DNA from: Siphonodentalium dalli
Lineage: Eukaryota > Mollusca > Scaphopoda > Gadilida > Siphonodentaliidae
Assembly: GCA_032622095.1 (NCBI GenBank)
Contig: CP136064.1
Span: forward strand, 258,519,863 to 258,583,862
DNA: 64,000 nucleotides
Direction of reading: 5' to 3'
The position numbers and the translations under genes were made by a program. Below, piece by piece: positions 13,536 through 25,300 of this stretch. Below the pieces are notes generated by a model. The model had not been told where the DNA came from. It ran no database searches and was given only the letters and a program-made list of their open reading frames with translations. Each line of letters opens with the position of its first letter. Position 1 is the first letter of the stretch.

Positions 13536-14067
13536 ATGATTCATCAACTGAAAGTGAAATCGCTCAACAACCGATTGATTTTGCTCAACAGTAACTGTTG
13601 ACTGAACTATGTAGATTTCTCAGTTTAGAAAATGAGTTGGCTAGGAATATGTGTTGTTAGAATTCTCGAAAATGAACTGGATCATATATCCAGGATCAGC
13701 GACTGAATCAGATTTGAAATATCGGGAAATTAAAAAATTCACGATATATATACAGTATCCGAAAATAGTCTGTTGGAAGATATATTAAATTATTATGTGA
13801 TATATTTGATTCGTATAGTTCAAATTATGTCTGAATTGTTTGTGGTGTCCATTGAATTAGCTAGAACTCCGGCCTCAAAATGTTTCTCTTTAATGAGGTG
13901 ATGAACTTATATAGGAAGTTCTGACATACCTATCGGCCATCTCCTCCCATCTCAATGTTACATTTACAGATAAAAAAAATAATGTTGAAACGTAGATTAC
14001 ACATCTCGAAATGACTACAATTATATACGCACAGTGTTTAAATTGAGTTATTATTCCTATAGAACTT
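13536..14067. other. AT-rich intergenic stretch
   Basis: No gene seen. The words GTTGACTGAAC and GATTGATTTTGCTCAAC recall the repeats around 14510-14620, so this may be the flank of an older element into which the 14072-14463 MITE inserted. Confidence 0.25.
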
Positions 14068-14071
14068 TTAA

Positions 14072-14463
14072 CCCTTTACCCAACAAACCGGCCAAAACCG
14101 GCCAAATAAAGCTGCAACAGCCTAAATTATCTTGGGTCTGTCTCAATAAAACCATACAAATATGGATATCATTGGAACCGGCTCATTAACCACATTGTGA
14201 TGGTTATAGTTATGCCCTGTGCCAATGCATTCTCTTATATATGCGAGTCGACCATAGGTCGCCTCGCATATATAAGAGAATGCATTGGCCTAAAAAAAAT
14301 CTGTTTTTAACACTTTTTACCATTTTTTCTTACATTATTTAACAATTTTATAATTTTTAATGTGTTAAGCCAATGTATTCTCTTATATATGCGAGGCGAC
14401 CTATGGTCGACTCGCATATATAAGATAATGCATTGGCACAGGGCCCTTCTGTTGGGTAAAGGG
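14072..14463. mobile_element. piggyBac-like MITE (CCCTTTACCCAACA ends) with two hairpin cores
   Basis: Flanked by TTAA on both sides (14068-14071, 14464-14467), with termini CCCTTTACCCAACA and its complement. CCCTTT next to TTAA is the pattern of piggyBac-type ends. Inside are two copies, about 14224-14291 and 14370-14437, of the hairpin core described in the findings, facing each other. No protein. Confidence 0.75.
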
Positions 14464-14832
14464 TTAATAAATAAATCCACGAATCAGATATGGTTTGTCA
14501 TTGTTGAGTATATAATACTCGTTACTCAACCGTTGAATACAAATCACTCAACAAATTATCACTGAACGTGTTGAGTAGAGATTTTATTCAACAAAATTTT
14601 CAGTGGGCGAATTAAGGAGAGTATCACTCGAACTTTTCGACCATACCGGGCACTTGGCGCCAAACTACTTCCTCTAGTCAGAGAATAATTTACATGTAAT
14701 ATCTTCCAAACAGACCATTAACGGATACCATATCGGAATTTCATAAATTTCCTGATATTTCTGATTCGGTCGCTGATTCTGTATATACATGTATTATCCA
14801 GTTTAGTTTCTAGAATTCTTCCAACAAATATT

Positions 14833-15315
14833 AAAGGTACTCAATCCGATAAAACTCCTCTCAATTACTATTTCAATGGCTTTGGGGGTCAAACATATTT
14901 GATTCGAGTCGAGGAAGTCACCCATCAAAGCTCAGATTTGTTAGATATCGATTTTAGAAATCTATTATTTTTCATTATCGGGAATCTTTCTGGCCCAGAA
15001 CTCAGTCAAAATTGCGTTATTATTACCTCTTGATTTTAGAGTTATCCATCCTTGTCTGTTTGAATTATGTTTTGGAGTACACATCTCGCGCAGGTTACGA
15101 AACTGACGGCAATTATTATTTTACTCATCTCGAGAAACTAACAAATTTCAAAAATCAATATCTAATAACTATGAGCTTTGTTTGATGGGTTCCTCGACTC
15201 GAATCAAATATTTTTTAACCCCAAAGCCAAAGAAATAGTAATATAAGACCCTCTGATCGGATTGTTGTTGTTGGAATCTGTTGAGATGGGGACCCTCTGT
15301 TCGGATTGAGTATTT
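14833..15315. mobile_element. TTAAAGGTACTC-family element, copy 2 (near-palindromic)
   Basis: Left end TTAAAGGTACTCAATCCGAT; right end CGGATTGAGTATTTTT, its complement. The arms (TCGAGTCGAGGAAGTCACCC against GGGTTCCTCGACTCGAATC) are inverted over more than 100 bp. It abuts copy 3. Confidence 0.7.
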
Positions 15316-15316
15316 T

Positions 15317-16024
15317 TAAAGGTACTCAATCCGATTCGATGGTCCCCCATATAATCATATTCCAACAAGAACAATTTTTTTTTTTTTTTATTAAATGCCG
15401 CTTCAGCTGTCAGAATCGATTAATTGCCCAAACATAATGCTAACCACAGTCAACTATAATATAACATTGCCCAAAACTTGTTGTTTATCAACATGTTGTT
15501 CGATGAAATTTTTGCCTTATTGATTTTAGAGTTATCCACCTTCGTCCGCAATTTGGTCCGAGACCTCGACTCGTCGACTTTTTGCTGGGCCACTATTAAG
15601 TCTCGATGATGAAAAATAATAGATTATTATTCGTGCTCCGACTGTCGGTGGGATAAGATGTCCCGGATTGAGCGCTCCTGGACATCGCCCATGCACCTGG
15701 CGATCGGATTACTGACTTCAGCGGACAATGGATCGTCTATAATCCCCGCTGAAGTCCTGCAGGCTCGTGTTGAGCTCAAATAAATTGGATCGCTGCCTGA
15801 GTCCTGACCTGGAATTTACACCGGTCACATCTTCAACACTTCATATAACGTACATGCATATCATTAAATTTCCAAAGTGGGTTGTATAGGGAAGGGGTTC
15901 CGCCCCTTCCCAATTCTCCCGGGGTTAAATCCCAAATCCCCAATAAAAAAATAAATAAAATAATTTGTTTTACCCCCGAATCCAAATAAATAGTTATTGA
16001 GAGGCATTTAATCGGATTATGAGT
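15317..16024. mobile_element. TTAAAGGTACTC-family element, copy 3, with an insert
   Basis: Starts TTAAAGGTACTCAATCCGAT and ends near TTTAATCGGATTATGAG. Compared with copy 1 it contains about 350 extra bases (roughly 15600-15955, GC-richer, holding GACATCGCCCATGCACC), probably a nested insertion of unrecognised type. Its right end is about 280 bp before the MIC10 start codon. Confidence 0.6.
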
Positions 16025-16304
16025 CTTTGATTTTGAGTTTAGGCCTATTAGGCCTAAGTCGTAATTTCGAGTTTATGAAGTCGATATTTCGATTTTAATA
16101 GTCGATTTTTTTTCAACGTGTCCCGAATAAGCTTCCGTACTCACTACTTAGATCAATCCGTCTGCAGTAGCCTATCCTGGCCCCACGGCGAAAACATCGG
16201 CCTTCTGTGGAACTGTCCCGTTCGCCCCCTTTTTTTTTTTATCTAACACGTTCCGTTTCAGTTCTGCAATCTTATTCCCAACTTTTGATTTTTTATTTGC
16301 GAGA
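16025..16304 (+). promoter_or_regulatory. Probable MIC10 promoter / 5' UTR region
   Basis: This gap between the last upstream transposon-like sequence (ending near 16024) and the start codon is richer in CpG and C-tracts than its surroundings, for example the stretch near 16175-16220. No TATA box is evident. It must hold the 5' UTR, and probably the core promoter unless a non-coding first exon lies further upstream. Inference from position only. Confidence 0.3.
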
Positions 16305-16389
16305 ATGTCAGAAAGGACAAGTGCTCGATCGGAGGAAGAACTTGGTCATAAATGGGACAGATGTCTCTCTGACACGGGCATAAAACTAG
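16305..16389 (+). CDS. MICOS10: MIC10 exon 1 (start codon to residue 28)
   Basis: Starts at ATG 16305 and encodes MSERTSARSEEELGHKWDRC (first 20 residues) then LSDTGIKL. It ends one base into the next codon, before GTGTTC (phase 1). The ELG-KWDRCL-D block is the conserved N-terminal MIC10 motif. The ATG is chosen because it opens with MSE as in vertebrate MIC10 and leads straight into the motif. Confidence 0.9.
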
Positions 16390-19300
16390 GTGTTCATCAT
16401 TGGACATATTTGATTACTAACACGCCACTAACTACACGCAGTTTTTGAAGTTTTCATCTACTTTTCCCATTTTCGAGCTAGCCTATTCTGGCAATCTGGG
16501 GGTGTGATAAGATACCTTTTTAATGGGCTTTAAGGCACACTTTGGTGTACACTACATGTATAGATAAAAATAAACAGGAATACATGGTATATATGTGATA
16601 TACATGTAACATAAATTCAGGGTTTCCCTACTACGGCAAGCCGGCCGTCCAACGACCTCATTTCCCTCCCCAACCTTGACTTAATATTGGTCACAAAATA
16701 GCCACAAACCTTGCTCGGTCCCCTTTTTACACAAGACGAATGATCACCGACAGTGATGATTAACAGATTGCAAGGAATCCTACACTTGGTGCCTGAATAA
16801 GACATGATCAGTAGCGCGGACCATATGTACAGTTGTCTACACCATTCTGGTAACGCTTTGTCATACGAATGTTTAGTAGTCAGCCTCTCGCATTTTAATT
16901 TACCGTATATTTCTGTCTATTTTAAGTCCCAACTTTCTGACCCACTATTTCCCCTCAGAATTCGCAATATACATCGGTAAGTCATCATTAAGGGTAGTCC
17001 AACAAATTAGACTATTCGGATTAATACATATTTTAATATTTGGACATTTACGATTGTATTAATCCTTCTAGTCTAATAAAAGAGCTGAAGCAAAGTTAGC
17101 ACACATTTTGAAGCAGGTCAACATCAGTGACCACCGATATGACCCATCAAAATACCATTTTCTCTTAAATTATCTACAAATACATTAGTCTTACCTGTAG
17201 CAGAGATAGTATTCTTTGTGTTCACACATAGATTGTGATATAAAAGTTGTCAGAATTACAGATTTGTTAGTTTAATCCCAGATTGGAAAACATATCACCA
17301 TTTTCAAATACAAATAAATTATGTTAAGTTTTTTTTTTTTACCAGATTTCTTATCTATTACGCATGCGCGTGCTTTCGTTTTCGTATGTGTTCGCTAGCG
17401 TAGACGGGTTTGAATATTTCTGTCGGTTGAGTTGTTATAAAATTATATGGATTAATAGTGACACAAATTTATGCTAGTTAGTTCAGTCATGATATTTAAT
17501 ATTCCAACAAAAGGTATGTGTTTTTTATTTGTAGTTTTATTTGTGTCATTAGACGTGAACAGTGTAAGTTAAAGGGGCATGACCTTGCCACATAATTCGT
17601 GTGGCTTCGTAGCGTTCAAAGTTTTCACATGTTCCATTAGACTGAAGGATTAAAAGGTCCATAAACGTCCAAATATTAAAATTCCTATTAATCCGAAAGT
17701 CTAATTTGTTGGACTACATTAAGGGGGCTAAATTCTGAGCTACAGCCACGAACACGGGTGAGTTTTGGCAGTCGCTGCGACGAACAGTGCAGACATTTTT
17801 TCCCAAAACATGGCCTGTAATGCCCTGTATCAAAGAAATGTTTAATTAAAAATAAAACAATTAAAATATTAATAGTTATTATCGGTGTATTTATTCCCTA
17901 TCCAATGAATACAAAATTATCCATTATACGATTCCAGCATGAGGTCATCTCCATCTGAGGAATGGCTTTTGATTGGTACTGTGAACAAAATACAAAGAAA
18001 GCGGGCATGTAGAACGTCTGTATAGCACGTGACATGAGCTCTGCTCTGACATAACACTTGTTACTTCTAGACAGTGTGACAATGTGTCTTTTGCAAACTG
18101 CGGTAGTCTTTGATGTCGGCTTTTAATATTGCTACTGTTTATATAAAAATTGTATGCAGTTATGCTTACATGCTTCTTTAACTTGATATCTAAGAAAGAC
18201 GATCTGTTTTAATTTGGTTTCTATACGAAGCTTCAATGTTCCTGCTTGTTGTCTCAAGTGCAAGGAAATAGCTACTTTTCAGTGATAAACAACCAAATGT
18301 TTTTCCCGACAGGGCGCCTGGTATGTGCTCCCCAAATACGGCCACATTCCCCCAACCCCTAGCGGAAACCCTGATAAATTGTAAAGATGTAGTCTGTAGA
18401 ATATCAAATTATTTGATTTATTACTGGACATACATGTAGGTCACCTGCAGAAGGATGTGATGTACCATATGGTACATTACCACTTCCACAGTCGACCAAT
18501 GCCCAGCATGAGTATGGCGTTTATTAGGGGTGTAACGATACGGGGTATGGGGTGTATCGATGTTTATCGCGATATGTACGGACTGTATATACACTGATAT
18601 ATAGCGATAACGACGGGTGGGTATGTGCTTGCATGGCTATAGGTAGGCCTACATGAACTCGCTAAAATAAGTGTACTAGATGTTCGTCTAAAATGTTTGT
18701 TGTTACAACTTGTAATGTATTGTCTAAGAAGAAAAAAAATTAATTAAAATCTCGTTGATGTATCGAATATCATTGATATCCTATCGACCCGGAAGCATAA
18801 AGATGCCGACATTGAACCCATTGTTGCACTGCGTTATCTGAACAAAATTAATTAGAGATTACAAACACTACCTGTTGACCAATGAGGAACGTCCTCTCCG
18901 AAAATCTCTCAGTCAATGTCACGAGATTGACAGTTAAATGGGAGGGGTTTTATATTAATAACTCATGTCAAGTTGTCAACTTTATAACGGGAATTGGGGG
19001 GATTCATTGTCTGTTGACAAGTTTATTCCGGGAAGTTTAACAATTGCTCAGCAACCCACATGGGCCAGTGCACAGAGTGCAGTGTCCAGTGTTGACGTGA
19101 CATGGGGAAAGACATACATGTAGATTGATATGATATAGGTTGAGACTACAGCAGTTGCATCACTCTAGTTAACAGTGAAATAAAATTGCAGCAATATCAG
19201 TAAGACAGGCATCAAAGGTTTGCCAACGGTTGTAAACGACATGTCATTGACAAAGTAGGTCACTTGCTGCATGACGTGTACTATTGAAATAGGTCATTAA

Positions 19301-22300
19301 AATTGAGGTCACTCAGGTCAGGTCTGTGCTTTGATCACATCATTAGTGGACCACTAGCGACTGATCTATTAATACAATGTGTTTCAAGAAGATGGCATCG
19401 TATTGTCCACACATGCAAATTGATACAATGCGGTCTGTTGGCCTCACGTTTACTATGTGATAAATAGGGAATGCTTTTCACTTTTATTACTTATTGTGGG
19501 GGATTACCTTAATTTTGTGTTAGATACTGATTCAGCATTGACCTTTCTCGTTCGTGACGACCGCTGCTTACTTGCCTCAATAGGTAATAACAACATGCAA
19601 TTTGTGTATCGAGATACGTATCGTTTGAACGCCCGTATCGATGACCGTATCGTCAGTGCTGTATCGCGGTCGCATCGATACATCGATGTATCGTTACACC
19701 CCTAGCGTTTATACAGGGTATGAGACTGTAAAGGAATTGTCCGGCACTAACAAGTGACCAAAAACCATCGGGGATAGCATAAGAAAACAGTCCTAAGACC
19801 ATTTATTTCCATTATGGTCCCAATGGATTCAAGCCACATGAGAGACCGGAACACACCCATACGCTTCCTACCATCACAAACCACTGGATTAAAAATATAT
19901 TATGTTTGATTTAACAATTAAATGCATACGGTCATTTGAAATTAAAGTCATGATAGGTGACAGTGAGCTAAACAGCAAGGACTTTATCATACTCACGGTA
20001 CAAGTTTGTGAAATCTAAAGTTTTTAATTTAAAGATGTTGGAGATGTCCTGTCCGATTTTGACAATATAATTGCACCATCTGTACTTTTTCTATACGCGT
20101 TTTAAAAATGGGGTCACCCTGGCAAATATTCCGATGATCCGTGATGTCGCCTTTTACTTGTAAAGTGCATCCATGCTCCAGTCGCACAAAAGCCATAGAT
20201 AATAAAGAGCGTTCTCAATTTGATCTCTTTCAACCGTATTGTATACATGTGGATGATTCTGTGGATTTTTGCGATTCCTGAGTGACATTGATGATGGTAG
20301 AATTGCCTCGCCTCTAGTTTTCATTTGATAGTTTTTGTTTTTTTATTGTCCCTCACTACTCCTTACCCCAACTTTACCCCGTAAAATTGTATTAGGATAT
20401 TCTATGAAAATATATTGGCCTCTTATCCAATTTGCATTGATATTCTCGTAATCCGAGCTAGGCATACAAAAAAACTTTCAAGACTGACCACAGAAAGCAT
20501 ATACATGTACTTGTCATATCTAACAGAAAGTTTCTATTTAGCACATTAAATCAAGGCTTATATTACAGGTGTGCTATGACACCCACCCCCCCCCCCCCCC
20601 CCCCAACCCCGTTTTGCAAATTTCTCCCTCCCCTAGGGTGGAAGATAAACTGGTTTTACCTAGTTTATCTCCCCCGCCCTGATCAACTCCTGCCTAGGTT
20701 TTTTCTTACATGTACCTTAACATGTAGTAGTCAGATACTCTCATTTTAACATTCAATACAATATGACTCAGAAAAACTATCATTGGTGTCAAGGAAGCAT
20801 ATTTTTTTCTTTGGCAGAGGCATTATATATATGGGTCAGATTTTTGTTGTTGAAAATTACCCCGCCTTATTTTTGTTTGTGTGATGGTTAACTTAAGGGT
20901 GTTGGTGTGTCACGATTGTGTGCATTGTGGTTTATTAAAGGTCAATATCACAGGGTGCTTTCAAACTTAGACTTCATATGCACCAGTCATATTTTCTTGC
21001 ACTCTTTGTGTTCGCTCCACAACATCACAACGCTTTATTGGATTCTGGTGAACTTTGCCATAGTTGTTCCTAATGAGGAGACAATGTGTCGCACAAAAAA
21101 TATTTTCCAATCGTTGAAGGTTAAGGTCGCAGGTCATCTCTCGATACTAAATCTGATAAGTTTTTCATGAAATTATGGGGGTATTATATTCAAAAGACTT
21201 CATGGAACGCAACATTACAAATTTATTGGAGGTCAGGGTATAAAATCGCCGACGAGTTGCGGGACATTTCTTGTTTTATTTAGAAAATTTATTTCCGTTT
21301 ATGCTTTGTCAAGATTTTTTTTAGAGTGAATAAAGAAATAAAGAAAATAAATAAATAAAAGATCGAATTTCACACCAAAATGTGAGGGAAGAGGTCAGCT
21401 AATGAGAAGCCAGGAATGTTAATCAATAAATATATTTTTTTAAATCAAAATCCAATAGCTCTGAACTTAGGTGGGTTCCTCGACATAAATCAAATATTTT
21501 TCACACCCGAAGCAGAAAAAATAGTAATTTAGGGGTGCTAAATCAGACAGGGGATCTTTAAAACAAATTTTCAGTGGAAATATAATGTGAGACCCATGTA
21601 TAACCCTGACCACATTCTAAAATTGTGTTTAAATTTATTTTCAGCAAGTGGCCTAGGTCTAGGAATCGTATTCTCTGTCATATTCTTCAAAAGTAAGTAC
21701 ATGTATATTGTTATTCATGTTATCCAGAGAGTCTAACTTAAAGTCCTAACTCTGATAGCTATGATATGACAGAAATGCACTAAATCTCGCCATATATGGG
21801 ACCATCTCCTTTTATACCTAACAGAATACATGTATATGTAACAAATGAATGAATTTGAGCCATGGATTAGTGCAAAATACACTCATGTGTTTATGAACGA
21901 TGCAAACAACATGGAAATTATAATGAAAATGAATTTATGACTCCAGTCGGAACTTACAAAGGTGTCTTCAAAGTGATAGAAAACACTTTCGCTTCAACTC
22001 TCATGTTTGAATTATGATCATTTTAAAAGATGAGTTATTGGTGGTTATACTGTCCAATTTTATATTTTGATCAGCTTCTGGTTTTAAATATTTTTTTGGA
22101 CCAGATAACTTAAAGGTAGTGATTACTGCCACTTGAATAAAAGGTCGCTGACCACACGTCCCACAAAAAAAGATGGTTTTCTTAGGAGGTTGTTTTTTTC
22201 GGGACCAAAAAATAAATAAAAACATTTGTAAAAATTATCCAAAAATTGCAAATTAGAATTGTAAAAAGTTATCTGAGTCAAGAAAGGGGAAGAATTCTTT

Positions 22301-25300
22301 GAAAAATTATTTTTCTCTGTTGTCCGTATATATGTTGCACATTATAGTGGAGTCGGTTAGCGCACAATAACAGAAGAATCTTTCACTTCAGGATTAAAGC
22401 ACCAAACTTCGGACATATATTGTCGACTGTATCCCTAACCATAATCCAGCTGGTTCCAGCTTTCGGTTTAGTGGAACCCGTTAAATTCAAGATGGTACCC
22501 AACATGACCGCCGTTTTGCAGACGGGTCACTAAGTCAGTTTGATGTAAATTATAGTGAAACAATCTTGTCATATGTATACATTTTTTGTGAAGATAAGAT
22601 AAAATGACATTGGAACTCAGTGAGTTCCAATGTCATTTTATCTTATCTTCACAAAAAATGTTCAACTCACCGTCCAAGATGGCCACCAAAATGGCAGCTG
22701 GAAGTGGAAAATAAAATTTTGTTCTCTAATATCTTTAAGATCAGTTTATGCTGTTTGGTTCTGGGTGAGAATTGTGACTTTATGTTGCATTGTTCATGTT
22801 AACTGATCATTGAAGCAATGAAATATGCCATTCTAGGAGTCAGAAAGTGAGAAACCCTTCCTTAAAAATTCGATTTTACAGAAAGTGTTATTAAATTTTT
22901 CCAAAAATCACCATTGTGATTTCTAGTCATATTTCATCAAGAAATTGGCAGAACTGTGCAATTTTAGAGAAGCATTCCATTTCTTATGCATATTCCAACT
23001 CTTTATTTCCAAAATTGTCACTTTGGCTCAAAATGGCGGCAAAAATGTGGAAAATGGTAAATATTGCCCCATGCTGCGTGCCATGTAACCACATACAAGT
23101 TCTGATTGATGACAAAATTGACTATTCTGTCTTATACAGGGAGGTCCCAGAAGGTGTTGGAAGGAGATTCAGGTTCAGTTTTGGGGATATAATGAAGATT
23201 TTAAAAAGATAATGCAGGCTATTCCCAGCGTTAAAGGACTTTTATACATATTTTTTCCTGGAATAGTCTACGATTCAAAATATCATGAATCACATGACCG
23301 CTTTTGAATTGGAACGTAAGATTTGAAATATAATTGAAGCTTTGTCAGGCCCTAATTCAGAGTTCCAGGCTAATTTTTACGGAACCTATTTTACTATTTC
23401 TTTCGATTGTAGTTCTGGTGTATTAAAAAACATATTTGGAATGATAACTGTTATTTATTTAAAATACATTATTTTGGTTGATATTAAATTTCCTATGCAT
23501 TTATTTCATATTTCGATGTTTTAGAAGGACACCAAAAAGTACTTTGTTACTTTTTCAATAACAAACTGATATTCTTCAATTTCTTCGGCATTTATAGGTC
23601 TAGTTTGTATCTAATATTTGGTTTCCATAACTTTTTCAACAGAACAAAGAAGACAACAACATTAAATTCGATTTTTCGTGTTGTGTTGTAACCCTCTTGA
23701 ATCCAGAATACATTTTGTCTCAGAAAATCTCTATATCTTTTGTGAAGTATTTATCAACCGACTAGTATTTTGTTTGCCAGAACTTGTTTATGCACAACTT
23801 ATGGGCTGAAGGTTAACAGTTATTTTCAATATCTCCTGTTAACCCTTTCTATGCTAAATACTCATTGATGAGTGGTTCCCTTAGGAAATGTTCAGATAAT
23901 AAGAGGTCGTTTGTTCAACTGATTAAACGAACCAAGCCTTGAAATAGGGTGTCTGTCATTTGCAGAATGAGGTCCCCAGAGGGTGAATTTAGTGATGCTA
24001 CTCCGCATAGCGGGCTAGCATCACCAAATTCACCCTCTGGGAACCTCATTCTGCTGAGGTGTAAGCAGAATGAGGTCCCCAGAGGGTGAATTTGGTGATG
24101 CTAGCCCGCTATGCGGGGTAGCATCACTAAATTCACCCTCTGGGGACCTCATTCTGCAAATTACAGACATGTCCCACCTATGAATATCTATCATTCTGCT
24201 CTTTTATCTGTCTTGTTCTGTCTGTCGTCGGCTTTTATTAACTGAACACCCCATCCAAATGAAAAATAGACTGTTCCAATGTATACTGTTATATAACTGA
24301 GGTGACGTTCACACATAGCCGGTGAAGCCGTTACCCGGCGAACCCGTTAGCCGGCGAAGGTTGGGCAGAGTGTTTACACATCGCCGGCGAAGATACGCAT
24401 ATATTCATATGTCTCCTTTACTTCATAATAGTTTTCGTTTTAGTTCTCACTGAACTGCAATATGATATTGCTGTACACCTGTAAACATCTAGCCGCTTCC
24501 TGTTAGAGATATGGTTGGGCAGTATAGTGAAATGAAACTTTTTAGAAATGGAAATGCCGAAATTATTAATATCCAACTCAAACTTTCAGGTATTGCTATT
24601 GGTAATTTTATAGATATTTAAAAAACATTGTTAATGGTTTGTTTTGGTTCACAAACTTCACATACAGCCTGTGAAGTGAGTGTCGCACCAAAAGCATGGC
24701 CATTGTCAGTTTTGAGATCTGTTCGTCGCATACATCTACAAATTGGTGTCTAATCATTCGGATTGGATTTTATATTATATATATAAGTTTCAACATCGCG
24801 AATCAAATGTGACACATTTTCCGTTTGCACATTATACAATAAAATATGTTTTTCATTTTACTCGGGCGTTCACCATGTCCATGTAAATAGGGCCGTGGCG
24901 ATGGGGGTGTCTCATCCCAACTTTAATCAAAATATTCAAAAGCTGGAAATTTCATACCTGACACGGCAATAGTTGGACATTTGACATCAGCAATATGATG
25001 AAATTGTTCTCGTAGTTTTATTTTCAACAATTTGTTATTGGTGATTTCTTTAGGCAACATTTGCTTATTTTTTTACCAAATTGTTGGACTGAAATGACCA
25101 TCAGTTGGAAATGATCCAACCTTATTAGAGGTGCGTCAAGTTTGGAAAATGTCCAACAATTGGAAATCTTAAGGCTGGATGCTAGGATTTTGCAATTTTC
25201 AGGGTTCAGATTAAATTTTTTTATCACACCTGGCCATAACCACGGTCGGTCGATAAATTCCAAAGATGAACAGTCCCACACCTCCAAATCAGGCCCTCTA

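Noticed and set aside
16617-16805. Possible transposase remnant in the hAT-like element
   Set aside because: 62 codons with no DDE or dimerisation motif that I can recognise.
22916-23212. 98-codon plus frame in MIC10 intron 2
   Set aside because: No recognisable domain and overlap with AAATGGCGGC-type repeat words; in the intron of an unrelated gene on the same strand.
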